Assembly (NCBI RefSeq): GCF_000717655.1
Contig: NZ_JNZY01000014.1
Span: forward strand, 1 to 64,000
Direction: 5' to 3'
Length of the DNA: 64,000 bases
DNA from: Streptomyces katrae
Lineage (GTDB): Bacteria > Actinomycetota > Actinomycetes > Streptomycetales > Streptomycetaceae
Shown: in pieces, positions 29,957 through 38,379 of the stretch
Layout of the letters: the number at the start of each line of letters is the position of its first letter
Position numbering within the stretch: position 1 is the stretch's first letter
Notes under the pieces: model-generated
Seen by the model: only the letters and a program-made list of their open reading frames with translations
Told to the model about the DNA's origin: nothing
The model's database searches: none
Position numbers and translations under genes: made by a program

Positions 29957-31045
29957 ATGACCCACTGCCACATTGCCGGGATGGATGCCTCCCACGCTCA
30001 CCGCCACCCCGTCTTCTGCACGGTGGTCCCGCCCCACCTGCTCGACAAGATCGCCCGGTCCGAGAACACCCGGCGCGCCGACGCCGCCCAGCGCACCCTC
30101 GAGCAGGACTCCTTCCTGCGCACCCGGCGCCGGGTCACCACCGTCCGCGGCATCGCCCCCGCGTCGGCGGCGCCCGTCTCCGACGAGCCCCGCCGGACGG
30201 TCTACGACGCCCAGCACCGCGCCCGGCTGCCCGGGAAGAAGGTGCGCGGCGAGGGCGAGGCGGCGTCCAAGGACGCCACCGTCAACCGCGCCTACGCGGG
30301 GCTCGGCGCCACGTACGAGCTGTTCCTGAAGGGTTTCGGCCGCCACTCGATCGACGATTCCGGGCTGGCCCTGGATGCGAGCGTCCACTACGGCGAGGAC
30401 TACAACAACGCCTTCTGGGACGGGCAGCAGATGGTCTTCGGCGACGGGGACGGGGACCTCTTCCTCGACTTCACCGTGGCGGTGGACGTCATCGGCCACG
30501 AGCTCGCCCACGGGGTCACCCAGTACACGGCGAACCTGGAGTACCACGGGCAGTCGGGTGCGCTGAACGAGTCGATGTCCGACGTCTTCGGGTCGCTGAT
30601 CAAGCAGTACTCGCTCGGCCAGACGGCCGAGGACGCGGACTGGCTGATCGGCGCCGGGCTGCTGGGTCCGAACGTCAGCGGGGTCGCGCTGCGCTCGATG
30701 AAGGCGCCGGGCACGGCGTACGACGACGACGAGCTCGGCAAGGACCCGCAGCCGGCGACGATGGACGACTACGTGGACACCGCGCGGGACAACGGCGGGG
30801 TGCACATCAACTCCGGCATCCCGAACCACGCGTTCTACCTCGTGGCCACCGAACTCGGCGGCAAGGCGTGGGAGCGCGCCGGGCGGATCTGGTACGACAC
30901 GCTCACGGGCGGCGAGCTGGCCTCGGACGCGGACTTCAAGGACTTCGCCCGGCTGTCGGTGGCCGCCGCGGTGGCCCGGTACGGGGACGGCGGCGCGGAG
31001 CACCAGGCGCTGCAGAAGGCATGGTCGACGGTCGGGCTGGGGTAG
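29957..31045 (+). CDS. Protealysin-like M4 metalloprotease
   Basis: About 362 aa thermolysin-family zinc protease without a signal peptide. The short propeptide carries VVPPHLLDKIA, the PPxL-type motif of protealysin-like enzymes. Catalytic parts: VIGHELAHGVTQYT (HExxH zinc site), GALNESMSDVFG (third ligand Glu), and INSGIPNHAFYLVA (active-site His). Starts at 29933, 29957 or 29981 are all possible; 29957 is used. The emfourin-type inhibitor gene follows 28 bp downstream. Protealysin-like enzymes act inside cells or leave by non-classical routes. Confidence 0.92.
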   Translation: MTHCHIAGMDASHAHRHPVFCTVVPPHLLDKIARSENTRRADAAQRTLEQDSFLRTRRRVTTVRGIAPASAAPVSDEPRRTVYDAQHRARLPGKKVRGEGEAASKDATVNRAYAGLGATYELFLKGFGRHSIDDSGLALDASVHYGEDYNNAFWDGQQMVFGDGDGDLFLDFTVAVDVIGHELAHGVTQYTANLEYHGQSGALNESMSDVFGSLIKQYSLGQTAEDADWLIGAGLLGPNVSGVALRSMKAPGTAYDDDELGKDPQPATMDDYVDTARDNGGVHINSGIPNHAFYLVATELGGKAWERAGRIWYDTLTGGELASDADFKDFARLSVAAAVARYGDGGAEHQALQKAWSTVGLG

Positions 31046-31073
31046 CCGGCCCATCCGCGGTAGAAAAGCGGGC

Positions 31074-31343
31074 ATGCGGATTCTGGTGGTGCGGACGGGC
31101 GGCTTCGCGGGCATCGAGCGCCGGGCCGAGGTGGACACCTCGGGGCGGCCCGACGAGGACGAGTGGCAGGCCCTGGCCCGGCTGGCGCTGCGGCCCGTCC
31201 CGGCCGCGCCGGGGTCGGACCGGGTACGGGACGGGTTCTCGTACCAGATCACCGTCGACGGAAGGACGGTCTCCTGTCAGGAGCCGAACCTGTCGGGGGC
31301 GCAGCGGACGCTGATCTCCCGGCTGCTGAAGGAAGGCGCCTGA
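31074..31343 (+). CDS. Emfourin-like protealysin inhibitor
   Basis: 89 aa. MRILVVRTGGFAGI, the middle DGFSYQITVDG and the C-terminal EPNLSGAQRTLISRLLK match the emfourin family, slow-binding inhibitors of protealysin-like M4 proteases first characterised in Serratia. Its place 28 bp after an M4 protease gene is the typical pairing. TAGAAA at 31061-31066 is 7 nt before the ATG, so a separate leaderless promoter is possible. Confidence 0.82.
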   Translation: MRILVVRTGGFAGIERRAEVDTSGRPDEDEWQALARLALRPVPAAPGSDRVRDGFSYQITVDGRTVSCQEPNLSGAQRTLISRLLKEGA

Positions 31344-31412
31344 GCCGGGCGCCTTCGCCTTCGGACGGGTGGCCGAATCCAGCCCTTCGCGGTCACGGAC
31401 GCTCCGCCCGGT

Positions 31413-31427
31413 TTGCCGGACCGGCAA
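31413..31427. promoter_or_regulatory. 7-1-7 palindrome upstream of the methyltransferase gene
   Basis: TTGCCGGACCGGCAA is a perfect inverted repeat around one base, 70 bp before the methyltransferase ATG. Operator-like; regulator unknown. Confidence 0.4.
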
Positions 31428-31497
31428 CAAGGTTTGCCCGGCGGGCGGGGCGCGCGCAGCATCGGTCGCATCGGCACCCGTACCGGAAGAGGAAGCC

Positions 31498-32169
31498 ATG
31501 ACCGAGCACGCGCACGCACACACGCACTCCCACCACTCCCCCGCATCCGGGGCGTCGGCGGGCGAGGAGTTCTGGGACGGCCGCTACGGCGAGAGCGACC
31601 GCATCTGGAGCGGCGAGGCCAACGCCATGCTGGTGCACGAGGTGTCCGGCCTCGCCCCCGGGCGGGCCCTGGACCTCGGCTGCGGGGAGGGTGCCGACGC
31701 CGTCTGGCTGGCCCGCCGCGGATGGACCGTCACCGGGACCGACATCTCCGGGGTCGCCCTCGGCCGGGCCGCCGAGCACGCCGCGGACGCCGGGGTCGCG
31801 GACCGCGCGACCTGGGAGCGGCACGATCTGACCGAGTCCTTCCCGGAGGGGGAGTTCGACCTCGTGTCGGCCTGCTTCCTGCACAACTACGGGGACTTCC
31901 CCCGTGACCGCGTCCTGCGCAGCGCCGCCGCGGCCGTGGCCCCCGGCGGCACGCTGCTGGTCGTCGGGCACGCGGGCTGGGCGCCCTGGCAGCAGGACCG
32001 GGAGGAGGCCCACTTCCCGACGCCGCAGGAGGTGGTCGCGCAGCTGGAGCCGGTCACGGCGGGCTGGGAGGTCCTGCGGGCCGAGGAGACAGAACGGATC
32101 CAGAACCAGCCCGACGGCACGCCCGGGACCCGCACGGACAACGTGGTGCGGATGCGCCGGCCGGCGTAG
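31498..32169 (+). CDS. Class I SAM-dependent methyltransferase
   Basis: 223 aa. ALDLGCGEGADAVWLA near residue 56 is the SAM-binding motif I, VTGTDISGVAL motif II, and FDLVSACFLHNYGDF follows. The family (methyltransf_25/TehB-like) often acts on small molecules or metalloids; substrate unknown. The N terminus is strikingly His-rich (TEHAHAHTHSHH), which could bind metal. ATG at 31498 has an AGAGGAAG Shine-Dalgarno. A convergent hairpin separates it from era. Confidence 0.8.
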   Translation: MTEHAHAHTHSHHSPASGASAGEEFWDGRYGESDRIWSGEANAMLVHEVSGLAPGRALDLGCGEGADAVWLARRGWTVTGTDISGVALGRAAEHAADAGVADRATWERHDLTESFPEGEFDLVSACFLHNYGDFPRDRVLRSAAAAVAPGGTLLVVGHAGWAPWQQDREEAHFPTPQEVVAQLEPVTAGWEVLRAEETERIQNQPDGTPGTRTDNVVRMRRPA

Positions 32170-32177
32170 CGGCTCGT

Positions 32178-32210
32178 CCGGCCCGGCCCCCTGCCGGGGT
32201 GCCGGGCCGG
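32178..32210. terminator. Hairpin between methyltransferase and era
   Basis: CCGGCCCGGC (32178-32187) pairs with GCCGGGCCGG (32201-32210), 10 bp, between the convergent 3' ends. Confidence 0.65.
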
Positions 32211-32254
32211 GACGCCGGACGGAGTTCGGCGCGTGAAGAAGGAAGAAGACGGAA

Positions 32255-33196
32255 TCAGAAGCCGAGCTTGCGCAGCTGCTTGGGGTCGCGCTGCCAGTCC
32301 TTCGCGACCTTCACGTGCAGGTCGAGGAAGACCGGGGTGCCGAGCAGCGCTTCGATGTGCTTGCGCGACTTCATCCCGACCTCCTTCAGCCGGGAGCCCT
32401 TCGGGCCGATGATGATGCCCTTCTGGCTCGGCCGCTCGATGTAGACGTTCGCGTGGATGTCCAGCAGCGGCCGGTCCGCCGGGCGGTTCTCCCGCGGGAT
32501 CATCTCCTCGACGACCACGGCGATGGAGTGCGGGAGCTCGTCCCGTACGCCCTCCAGCGCGGCCTCGCGGATCAGCTCCGCGACCATCACCATCTCGGGC
32601 TCGTCGGTGAGGTCGCCCTCGGGGTACAGCGGCGGGCTCTCGGGCAGCAGCGGCGCGATCAGGTCGGCCAGGAGCTGGACCTGGGTGTCGCCGACCGCCG
32701 AGACGGGGACGATCTCGGCCCACTCGATGCCGAGCTCCGCGCCGAGCTGGTGGATCGCGAGGAGCTGCTCGGCCAGGGCCTTGGAGTCGACGAGGTCGGT
32801 CTTCGTCACGATGGCGATCTTGGGGGTCTTCTTGATCCCCGCGAGCTCCTTCGCGATGAACTTGTCACCGGGACCCAGCTTCTGGTCGGCCGGCAGGCAG
32901 AAGCCGATGACGTCGACCTCGGCCCAAGTGGTCCGTACGACGTCGTTGAGCCGCTCACCGAGGAGCGTGCGCGGCTTGTGGAGACCGGGCGTGTCGACCA
33001 GTACGAGCTGCGCGTCGGGGCGGTGCACGATGCCGCGGACGGTGTGGCGGGTGGTCTGCGGCCGGTTGGAGGTGATCGCGACCTTGGTGCCCACGAGTGC
33101 GTTGGTCAGGGTCGACTTCCCCGCGTTGGGGCGGCCGACGAAGCAGGCGAAGCCCGCACGGTGCGGGCTGGTGGACTCGGGGGAACGATCGCTCAT
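32255..33196 (-). CDS. era: GTPase Era
   Basis: 313 aa ribosome-assembly GTPase that binds 16S rRNA near its 3' end. G1 GRPNAGKST near residue 22, G3 DTPGLHK near 70, G4 TKTD near 131, then a C-terminal KH domain with IIIGPKGSRLKEVG. ATG at 33196 has GGGGAGA ten nt upstream. Odd: the reading frame is open without a stop upstream into the preceding DUF916-type gene, so a 633-aa membrane-anchored fusion could also be made. Normal-length Era is the main product by family comparison. Confidence 0.95.
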   Translation of the reverse strand: MSDRSPESTSPHRAGFACFVGRPNAGKSTLTNALVGTKVAITSNRPQTTRHTVRGIVHRPDAQLVLVDTPGLHKPRTLLGERLNDVVRTTWAEVDVIGFCLPADQKLGPGDKFIAKELAGIKKTPKIAIVTKTDLVDSKALAEQLLAIHQLGAELGIEWAEIVPVSAVGDTQVQLLADLIAPLLPESPPLYPEGDLTDEPEMVMVAELIREAALEGVRDELPHSIAVVVEEMIPRENRPADRPLLDIHANVYIERPSQKGIIIGPKGSRLKEVGMKSRKHIEALLGTPVFLDLHVKVAKDWQRDPKQLRKLGF

Positions 33197-34156
33197 ACGG
33201 GCCATTCTCCCCGATGCGGGTCCCACCGCCGACCAGGCTGCCGCGACGAGGGTCAGGGCGCCCGCGAGCAGGGCCGCCAGCGGGGGCCGGGCGCAGTAGG
33301 ACGCGGCGGCCCGGGCGACGGCTCCCCCGGCCTCGGCGCGCACCGTGACCTCGGCCCATTCGACGGCGGGCGGGTGCTCCCACCTGGTGCTCAGCCGGAC
33401 TTCCTGGCCGGGCAGCAGTTCGGCGGGCAGCCCGGTGAGCTCGCGGCCGAGGAGGTGCCGGCCGAGGGTCCCGGAGGCGGAGAGGGTGGCGCGGGGGCGC
33501 AGGGTGACGTTGCCGAGGTTGCGGAGCGTGTACGAGACCCCGGTCCCGGAAGCCCGCAGGTCCTCGACGGCCAGCGCGGGGGCGGTGGGGCCGGCCACCC
33601 GCAGGTACAGCCGGGCGGCGACGGCCTGTTGGACGCCGATGCCCCGGGCGGGGGCGGCGGCGCCGTCCGCGTTCTCCTCGAGGGCGACGATGGCGCCGGG
33701 GTGGTCGCCCGGTTCCGCCCGGTCGGGGACGGTGAGGGTGAAGCCGACGCTCACCGCTGCGCGGGCCGGTACGGTGACCCGCTCCTGCGCGAGCCGCGCC
33801 CAGGCGGCGGTGGCGCGGCGCGGCTCGTCGGGGCCGCGGAGCGCGAAACCGCCGTCGCGGGCGGTGTTGTACGCGTCGGCGGCGTAGAGCCGGAAGGTGC
33901 GGGGGCGGTCGGTGCGGTTGGTGACGGTGACGGCGTCGATGAGGGCCTGGCCGGGGGCGGCGGCGAGGTAGAAGTACGGCCGCCGGGTCACTGCGTTGGC
34001 GGCGGGCGTGACGGCCCACTGCCCGTGGTCGGCGGCCACTGCCGTCCCGCCGGGCAGCAGCAACAGGACGGCGCCGAGCACCGGGACCCACGACCGCCCC
34101 CGCGAGAACGGGAACCGGGGCGGGAACCGGGGCGGGAACCGGGGGGCGGGTCTCAC
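33197..34156 (-). CDS. DUF916-like (WxL-interacting) exported protein, no stop before era
   Basis: About 320 residues. N-terminal signal peptide (RSWVPVLGAVLLLLPGGTAVA), then a DUF916-type domain (RRPYFYLAAAPGQALIDAVTVTN, RTFRLYAADA, GDHPGAIVALEEN) and a second Ig-like region (LAVEDLRASGTGVSYTLRNLGN). It ends with one membrane helix (PLAALLAGALTLVAAAW). GTG at 34156 overlaps the stop of the WxL-like gene (GTGA). No stop codon follows the helix; the frame goes on through ASGRMARMSDRS into era. Firmicute DUF916 proteins bind WxL proteins at the cell surface; the same role is inferred here. Confidence 0.72.
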
Positions 34157-35499
34157 GAGAGGGTGAGGGTCAGGACTGCCGTGTACGCGCCCGGCGGGGT
34201 GTACGGGGGGACCGTGAGGGTGACCCTCGCGTCGATCGTGAACGTCCCGCCCGCCAGCTCCGCATCGGGCGCCGACGCGAGCACCGCCCCCTCCGGCCCC
34301 ACCGCCCCCGCGCTGCCCGCCACGCACCGGCTCGGGCCGCCTGCCAGGGCCGTGCAGGAGGGGGTCCAGCTCAGCGAGGCCCCCGGGATCCGGACCCCGC
34401 CCGGGCCGGTGAAGTCCGTGACCTTGCCGGTCAGCGACCACCCCGCCGGTCCGCCCCGCGCGTCCTTGACCGTGACCGTGCCGATCCGGCCGGGGGCCGC
34501 GCCGCCCTCCCCGTACGGGACCGCTCCCAGCGTGATCGACGCGCCCGCCTGGCTCATCGTCAGTGCGCCCGGCTCCACCACGGCCGTCACCTGCTGCGTA
34601 CCGACAGGCGCGGCCGCGATGACCGTGTACGCCGCCGGTCCCGAGCCCGCCTGCGCCGACCACGCCGTCCCCTCGTACGCCACCACGGCCGTCGTCGCCC
34701 TGTCCGTGACCGCCAGCTCCGCCAGGACCTCGCCCCGCGCGTCCGCCGTGGCCGCCGCCCGGTCCGCGGTCTCGGCGGCGCCCGCCCGGCCGGTCACCGT
34801 CACGGCCGCGCCCGGGGCGAAGCCGGCGCCCGTGACCTTGACCTTGGCGCCCGGGTTCCCGTACGCCGCGCCCAGCGTGACCGACCGCAGGTTGGCCCGG
34901 GTGGGGGTCCCCCCAGCGGTAGCCGGGGGAGGGCTCGCGGTGAGCCGTTCCGACACCGGCGCCCCGGTGACGGCGCAGGCGGTGTCCAGGTCCAGCAGGT
35001 GGCTGGTGTGCAGCGTGTAGCCGCCCGGGGCCAGGGTGATCCCGCCCTGCGCGGTCACGGTGAACGTGCCGGTCATGGTGACGGCGGGCAGCCCCGCACC
35101 CGCCTGGACGGGATCGTTCCGCTTCGGCCCCACGACGGTGACCTCACCGCCCTGCGCACCCCCCAGCAGGATCCTTCCGGTCGGGGTCAGCACATCGGCC
35201 GGCAGTTCGGCCCCGAGCGGGTTCACGGCGGGGGTCCGGGTCACCTGGTACGTCACGGTGACCGTGTCGCCGACCTTCGGCGCCGGGTCGTCGACGGTGA
35301 TCCGGGCGGTGGTCGGCCCGTCGGCGGGCGGGAGTCCGGCCTCCTGCGGCGGCAGGCAGTGCGTCGGGAACTCCACCTGCCCGGACGGCGTCTCCCCTTG
35401 CGCCGCGGCGGGCGGGCTCAGCGCGCCCCCGGTCGTCGCCGCGAGCACGGCCATGCCGACGGCCGCCGACCATCCCCTGCTGCCCGCCCGTGTTCGCAC
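34153..35499 (-). CDS. Secreted Ig/IPT-like surface protein with WxL-like C terminus
   Basis: 448 aa. Signal peptide to about residue 34 (AVGMAVLAATTGGAL...AAA). The body has beta-rich repeats: an IPT/TIG-type module (SVTLGAAYGNPGAKVKVTGA) and a C-terminal module ending in LTVPPYTPPGAYTAVLTLTL, like the close of WxL domains that bind peptidoglycan. No LPXTG anchor or membrane helix. Two Cys pairs may form disulfides. It overlaps the DUF916 gene by 4 nt, the same pairing as in WxL operons. A palindromic repeat adds PPPATAGGTPTR in frame near residue 193. Confidence 0.68.
   Translation of the reverse strand: MRTRAGSRGWSAAVGMAVLAATTGGALSPPAAAQGETPSGQVEFPTHCLPPQEAGLPPADGPTTARITVDDPAPKVGDTVTVTYQVTRTPAVNPLGAELPADVLTPTGRILLGGAQGGEVTVVGPKRNDPVQAGAGLPAVTMTGTFTVTAQGGITLAPGGYTLHTSHLLDLDTACAVTGAPVSERLTASPPPATAGGTPTRANLRSVTLGAAYGNPGAKVKVTGAGFAPGAAVTVTGRAGAAETADRAAATADARGEVLAELAVTDRATTAVVAYEGTAWSAQAGSGPAAYTVIAAAPVGTQQVTAVVEPGALTMSQAGASITLGAVPYGEGGAAPGRIGTVTVKDARGGPAGWSLTGKVTDFTGPGGVRIPGASLSWTPSCTALAGGPSRCVAGSAGAVGPEGAVLASAPDAELAGGTFTIDARVTLTVPPYTPPGAYTAVLTLTLS
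34903..34931. repeat. Short palindromic repeat in frame in the WxL-like gene
   Basis: GGGGGTCCCCCC then a short spacer and CCGGGGGAG. Same family as the element at 27460-27492. It encodes a Pro/Gly/Thr-rich linker, so it is tolerated between domains. Confidence 0.55.
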
Positions 35500-35596
35500 G
35501 GCCCGCCCCCTGGGTTCCCTCGCGCCGACAGGGGGCCATTCACGAGCGGGCGGCGGGAGAAGTCAATGCACGGACCCGGCATCAACTGATGGCCCA

Positions 35597-36601
35597 TCAG
35601 GAGACGGCAGACTCCCCGGCGCGCTCCCCATGCCCACCGGCCGCGCGGAACGTGCGCCGGTACGCCGTCGGGCTCACCCCCAGCGCCGCCTGCACGTGCT
35701 TGCGCAGCGACTGCGCCGTCCCGAACCCCGCCTCCCGCGCCACCCGTTCCATCGGCAGGTCCGTCCGCTCCAGCAGCCGCCGGGCCCGCTCCACCCGCTG
35801 GCCGACGATCCACTCGCCGGGGCTGACGCCGGACTCCTCCCGGAACCGGCGCGTGAACGTCCGGACCGACATGGCCTCCTGCCGGGCCAGGTCGACCAGC
35901 CGCACCGGCTCGTGCAGCCGGTCCAGCACCCATGCGCGGGCCGCCGCCGTACTGGCCAGATGCGGCTGCGGCACCGGGCGGTCGATGAACTGGGCCTGCC
36001 CGCCGTCCCGGTGCGGCGGCACGACGGTCCGCCGGGCCACGTCGTTGGCGACGGCCGCGCCGTGGTCGCGGCGCAGGATGTGAAGGCACAGGTCGATGCC
36101 TGCGGCGACCCCGGCCGAGGTCAGCACGTCCCCGTCGTCGGTGTAGAGCACGCCGGCGTCGACGCGTACGGCCGGGAAGAGCCGCTGGAAGTGCTCGGCG
36201 TGGGCCCAGTGCGTGGTGGCCGGGCGGCCGTCCAGGAAGCCGGCGGCGGCCAGCACGTATCCGCCCGTGCAGATGGAGACGAGCCGCGTCCCGGCCCGGA
36301 TGTGCGCGAGCGCCGCGGCGAGCTCGTCGCTCAGCCGGCCGTCCTCGTACACGGGGCCCAGCTCGTACGAGGCGGGCACCACCACGGTGTCGGCCGTGGC
36401 CAGCAGCTCCGGGCCGTGCTCGACCTGGACCGCGAAATCGGCGTCGGTGCGCACCGGCCCGGGGGCGAGGGCGCAGGTGAGGATCTCGTACAGCGGCTCT
36501 CCGGCGGGATCCTTGGCGCGGCCGAAGATCCGGTGCGGGATGCCGAGCTCGAAGGGCAGCAGCCCGGTGAGCGCGAGGACGACGACGCGGTGAGGAGCCA
36601 T
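35597..36601 (-). CDS. GlxA-type AraC-family regulator (DJ-1/PfpI fused to HTH)
   Basis: 334 aa. Residues 1-170 are a DJ-1/PfpI-like domain (RVVVLALTGLLPFELGIP; the nucleophile-elbow region SICTGGYVLAAAG keeps a Cys). Residues 215-320 are an AraC DNA-binding domain with two helix-turn-helix units (RLVDLARQEAMSVRTFTRRF and MERVAREAGFGTAQSLRKHV). It diverges from an MFS gene with 71 bp between starts, so it probably controls that transporter and itself. The inducer is unknown. Confidence 0.88.
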   Translation of the reverse strand: MAPHRVVVLALTGLLPFELGIPHRIFGRAKDPAGEPLYEILTCALAPGPVRTDADFAVQVEHGPELLATADTVVVPASYELGPVYEDGRLSDELAAALAHIRAGTRLVSICTGGYVLAAAGFLDGRPATTHWAHAEHFQRLFPAVRVDAGVLYTDDGDVLTSAGVAAGIDLCLHILRRDHGAAVANDVARRTVVPPHRDGGQAQFIDRPVPQPHLASTAAARAWVLDRLHEPVRLVDLARQEAMSVRTFTRRFREESGVSPGEWIVGQRVERARRLLERTDLPMERVAREAGFGTAQSLRKHVQAALGVSPTAYRRTFRAAGGHGERAGESAVS

Positions 36602-36672
36602 GGCCCAATCGTATCGAAGGGTGTCGGTCAGGCCACTGTCCTACGGGGCCCTCCGGGCCGGAAGCTTTCTGC

Positions 36673-37983
36673 GTGACGCAGACAGCCCCCAACCCCGCCC
36701 CCGCCCCCGCCTCCACCGCCCCGGCGCCGACCGCCCCCGGGCGCATCCACCGCGCCTGGTTCGTCGCGGCCGTCGCCTTCGTGACGATCATCGGCGCCGC
36801 CGCCTTCGCCTCCCTGCCCGGACTGCTCATCGAGCCGCTGCACGAGGAGTTCGGCTGGTCGCGCGGCACGATCGGCTTCGCCGTCTCGGTGAACCTCGCG
36901 CTGTACGGGCTCACCGCACCCTTCGCCGCCGCGCTGATGGACCGCTTCGGCATCCGCAAGGTGGTGGCCCTGGCCCTGCTGGTCATATCCGGCGGCACGG
37001 TGGCCACCCTGTGGATGACGGCGTCCTGGCAGCTGGTGCTGTTCTGGGGCGTGCTGGTGGGCCTGGGCAGCGGCTCCATGGCCCTGGCCTTCGCCGCTAC
37101 GGTGACCAACCGCTGGTTCACCGCCCGGCGCGGGCTCGTCACCGGCATCCTGACCGCGGCCGGGGCCTCCGGTCAGCTGATCTTCCTGCCGCTGCTGTCC
37201 TGGCTGGTGGTGCACCACGGCTGGCGTCCGGCGGCCGTGACGGTGGCGCTGGCGGCGCTGGTGGTCGTCCCGTTCGTCTGGCTGCTGCTGCGCGACCACC
37301 CGGCCGACGTGGGGCTCGCGCCGTACGGGGGCACCTACGCCGAGAAGCCCGCACCGGCCCCGGGAGCGGCGCGCCGCGCGGTGACGGTGCTGTTCAAGGC
37401 GGCCCGGACCGGCCCCTTCTGGCTGCTGGCCGGCACCTTCGCGATCTGCGGGGCCTCGACCAACGGGCTGGTCAAGACACACTTCGTGCCGGCGGCGCAC
37501 GACCACGGCATGCCGGTGACGGCGGCCGCCGGACTGCTCGCGGTGATCGGCGTGTTCGACGTGGTCGGCACCATTGCCTCCGGCTGGTTCACCGACCGCT
37601 TCGAGGCGCGCCGCCTGCTGGCGGTGTACTACGCGCTGCGCGGTGTCTCGCTGATGTTCCTGCCGATGCTGCTGGCGCCGTCCGTGCACCCGCCGATGCT
37701 CTTCTTCATCGTCTTCTACGGGCTGGACTGGGTCGCGACCGTCCCCCCGACCATCGCGCTCTGCCGCGAGCACTACGGCGAGGACAGCGCGATCGTCTTC
37801 GGCTGGGTCCTGGCCTCGCACCAGGTGGGCGCGGCGGTGGTGGCCTTCCTGGGCGGCCTGGCCCGCGACGCCTTCGGCTCGTACGACCTGGTCTGGTACG
37901 CCTCGGGCGCGCTCTGCGCGATGGCCGCGCTGATGGCGATGGTGATCCGCCGCCGCCCTGCCACACCCGCCGCCGCGGGGTAG
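36673..37983 (+). CDS. MFS transporter (12-TM, oxalate/formate-antiporter-like)
   Basis: 436 aa with about 12 membrane segments. EEFGWSRGTIGFAVSVNLA and MDRFGIRKVV fit the monocarboxylate/oxalate-formate-type MFS group; motif-A-like GWFTDRFEARRL repeats in the second half. Pro/Ala-rich N-terminal tail. GTG at 36673 is the start. Divergent from the GlxA-type regulator. Substrate unknown. Its 3' end faces the damaged deaminase gene. Confidence 0.83.
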   Translation: MTQTAPNPAPAPASTAPAPTAPGRIHRAWFVAAVAFVTIIGAAAFASLPGLLIEPLHEEFGWSRGTIGFAVSVNLALYGLTAPFAAALMDRFGIRKVVALALLVISGGTVATLWMTASWQLVLFWGVLVGLGSGSMALAFAATVTNRWFTARRGLVTGILTAAGASGQLIFLPLLSWLVVHHGWRPAAVTVALAALVVVPFVWLLLRDHPADVGLAPYGGTYAEKPAPAPGAARRAVTVLFKAARTGPFWLLAGTFAICGASTNGLVKTHFVPAAHDHGMPVTAAAGLLAVIGVFDVVGTIASGWFTDRFEARRLLAVYYALRGVSLMFLPMLLAPSVHPPMLFFIVFYGLDWVATVPPTIALCREHYGEDSAIVFGWVLASHQVGAAVVAFLGGLARDAFGSYDLVWYASGALCAMAALMAMVIRRRPATPAAAG

Positions 37984-37986
37984 ACA

Positions 37987-38028
37987 GGGCCCGCGCGGGC
38001 CCCGCCCGGCAGACCGGAAGCCGGGGCC
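37987..38028. terminator. GC-rich hairpin region after the MFS gene
   Basis: Begins with a 16-bp perfect palindrome (37987-38002); GGCCCCG at 37998-38004 can also pair with CGGGGCC at 38022-38028. Plausible terminator for the MFS transcript. Confidence 0.4.
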
Positions 38029-38036
38029 GGCCCGGG

Positions 38037-38086
38037 CGGGGCGGGGCGGGGCGGGGCGGGGCGGGGCGGGGCGGGGCGGGGCGGGG
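38037..38086. repeat. Tandem repeat of ten CGGGG units
   Basis: Ten perfect copies of the 5-bp unit CGGGG in a row (50 bp). G4 tracts with 1-nt loops can form very stable G-quadruplexes on the plus strand. It starts exactly where the cytidine-deaminase-like frame loses homology. Confidence 0.95.
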
Positions 38087-38364
38087 TCGCGGACCGCCGC
38101 GCGGTCGGCGTCGGCCACCGCCTGCGCCGAGCTGACCACGGCCGCGGCCTCCAGGGACTCGGCCCCGCTCGCCACCGCCATCGCGACCGCCGTCTGCAGC
38201 GCGCTCAGCTTCAGGGAGTCGAGCTCCACCGTCCCGGCGACGTACGTACGGCCCGTCTCGTCCCGCACCGCAGCGCCCTCGGGCACCCCGTTGCGGGCCC
38301 GGGCGCTGCGCGCCAGCGTGATGATCTTGCTGTCCTCGGGGTTGATCCCGGTGGTGTCGGTCAT
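38086..38364 (-). CDS. Cytidine-deaminase-like protein, 3' end lost in the CGGGG repeat
   Basis: The first 93 residues (DSKIITLARSARARNG, GAAVRDETGRTYVAGTVELD, SALQTAVAMAVASGAESLEA) match the small cytidine-deaminase-fold proteins that stand beside era in Streptomyces. The classical HxE and PCxxC zinc motifs are not present, so catalysis is doubtful. After VRD the frame enters the repeat (PAPPRPAPPRP) and stays open, without a stop, antisense through the MFS gene as far as 36628. The natural C terminus is therefore missing. ATG at 38364 chosen by homology. Confidence 0.65.
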
Positions 38365-38379
38365 GGGCGAAAGCATATG

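Noticed and set aside
32955..34091. Arg/Pro-rich frame overlapping the DUF916 gene on the same strand
   Set aside because: Shadow of the DUF916 frame; lacks a signal peptide or any domain.
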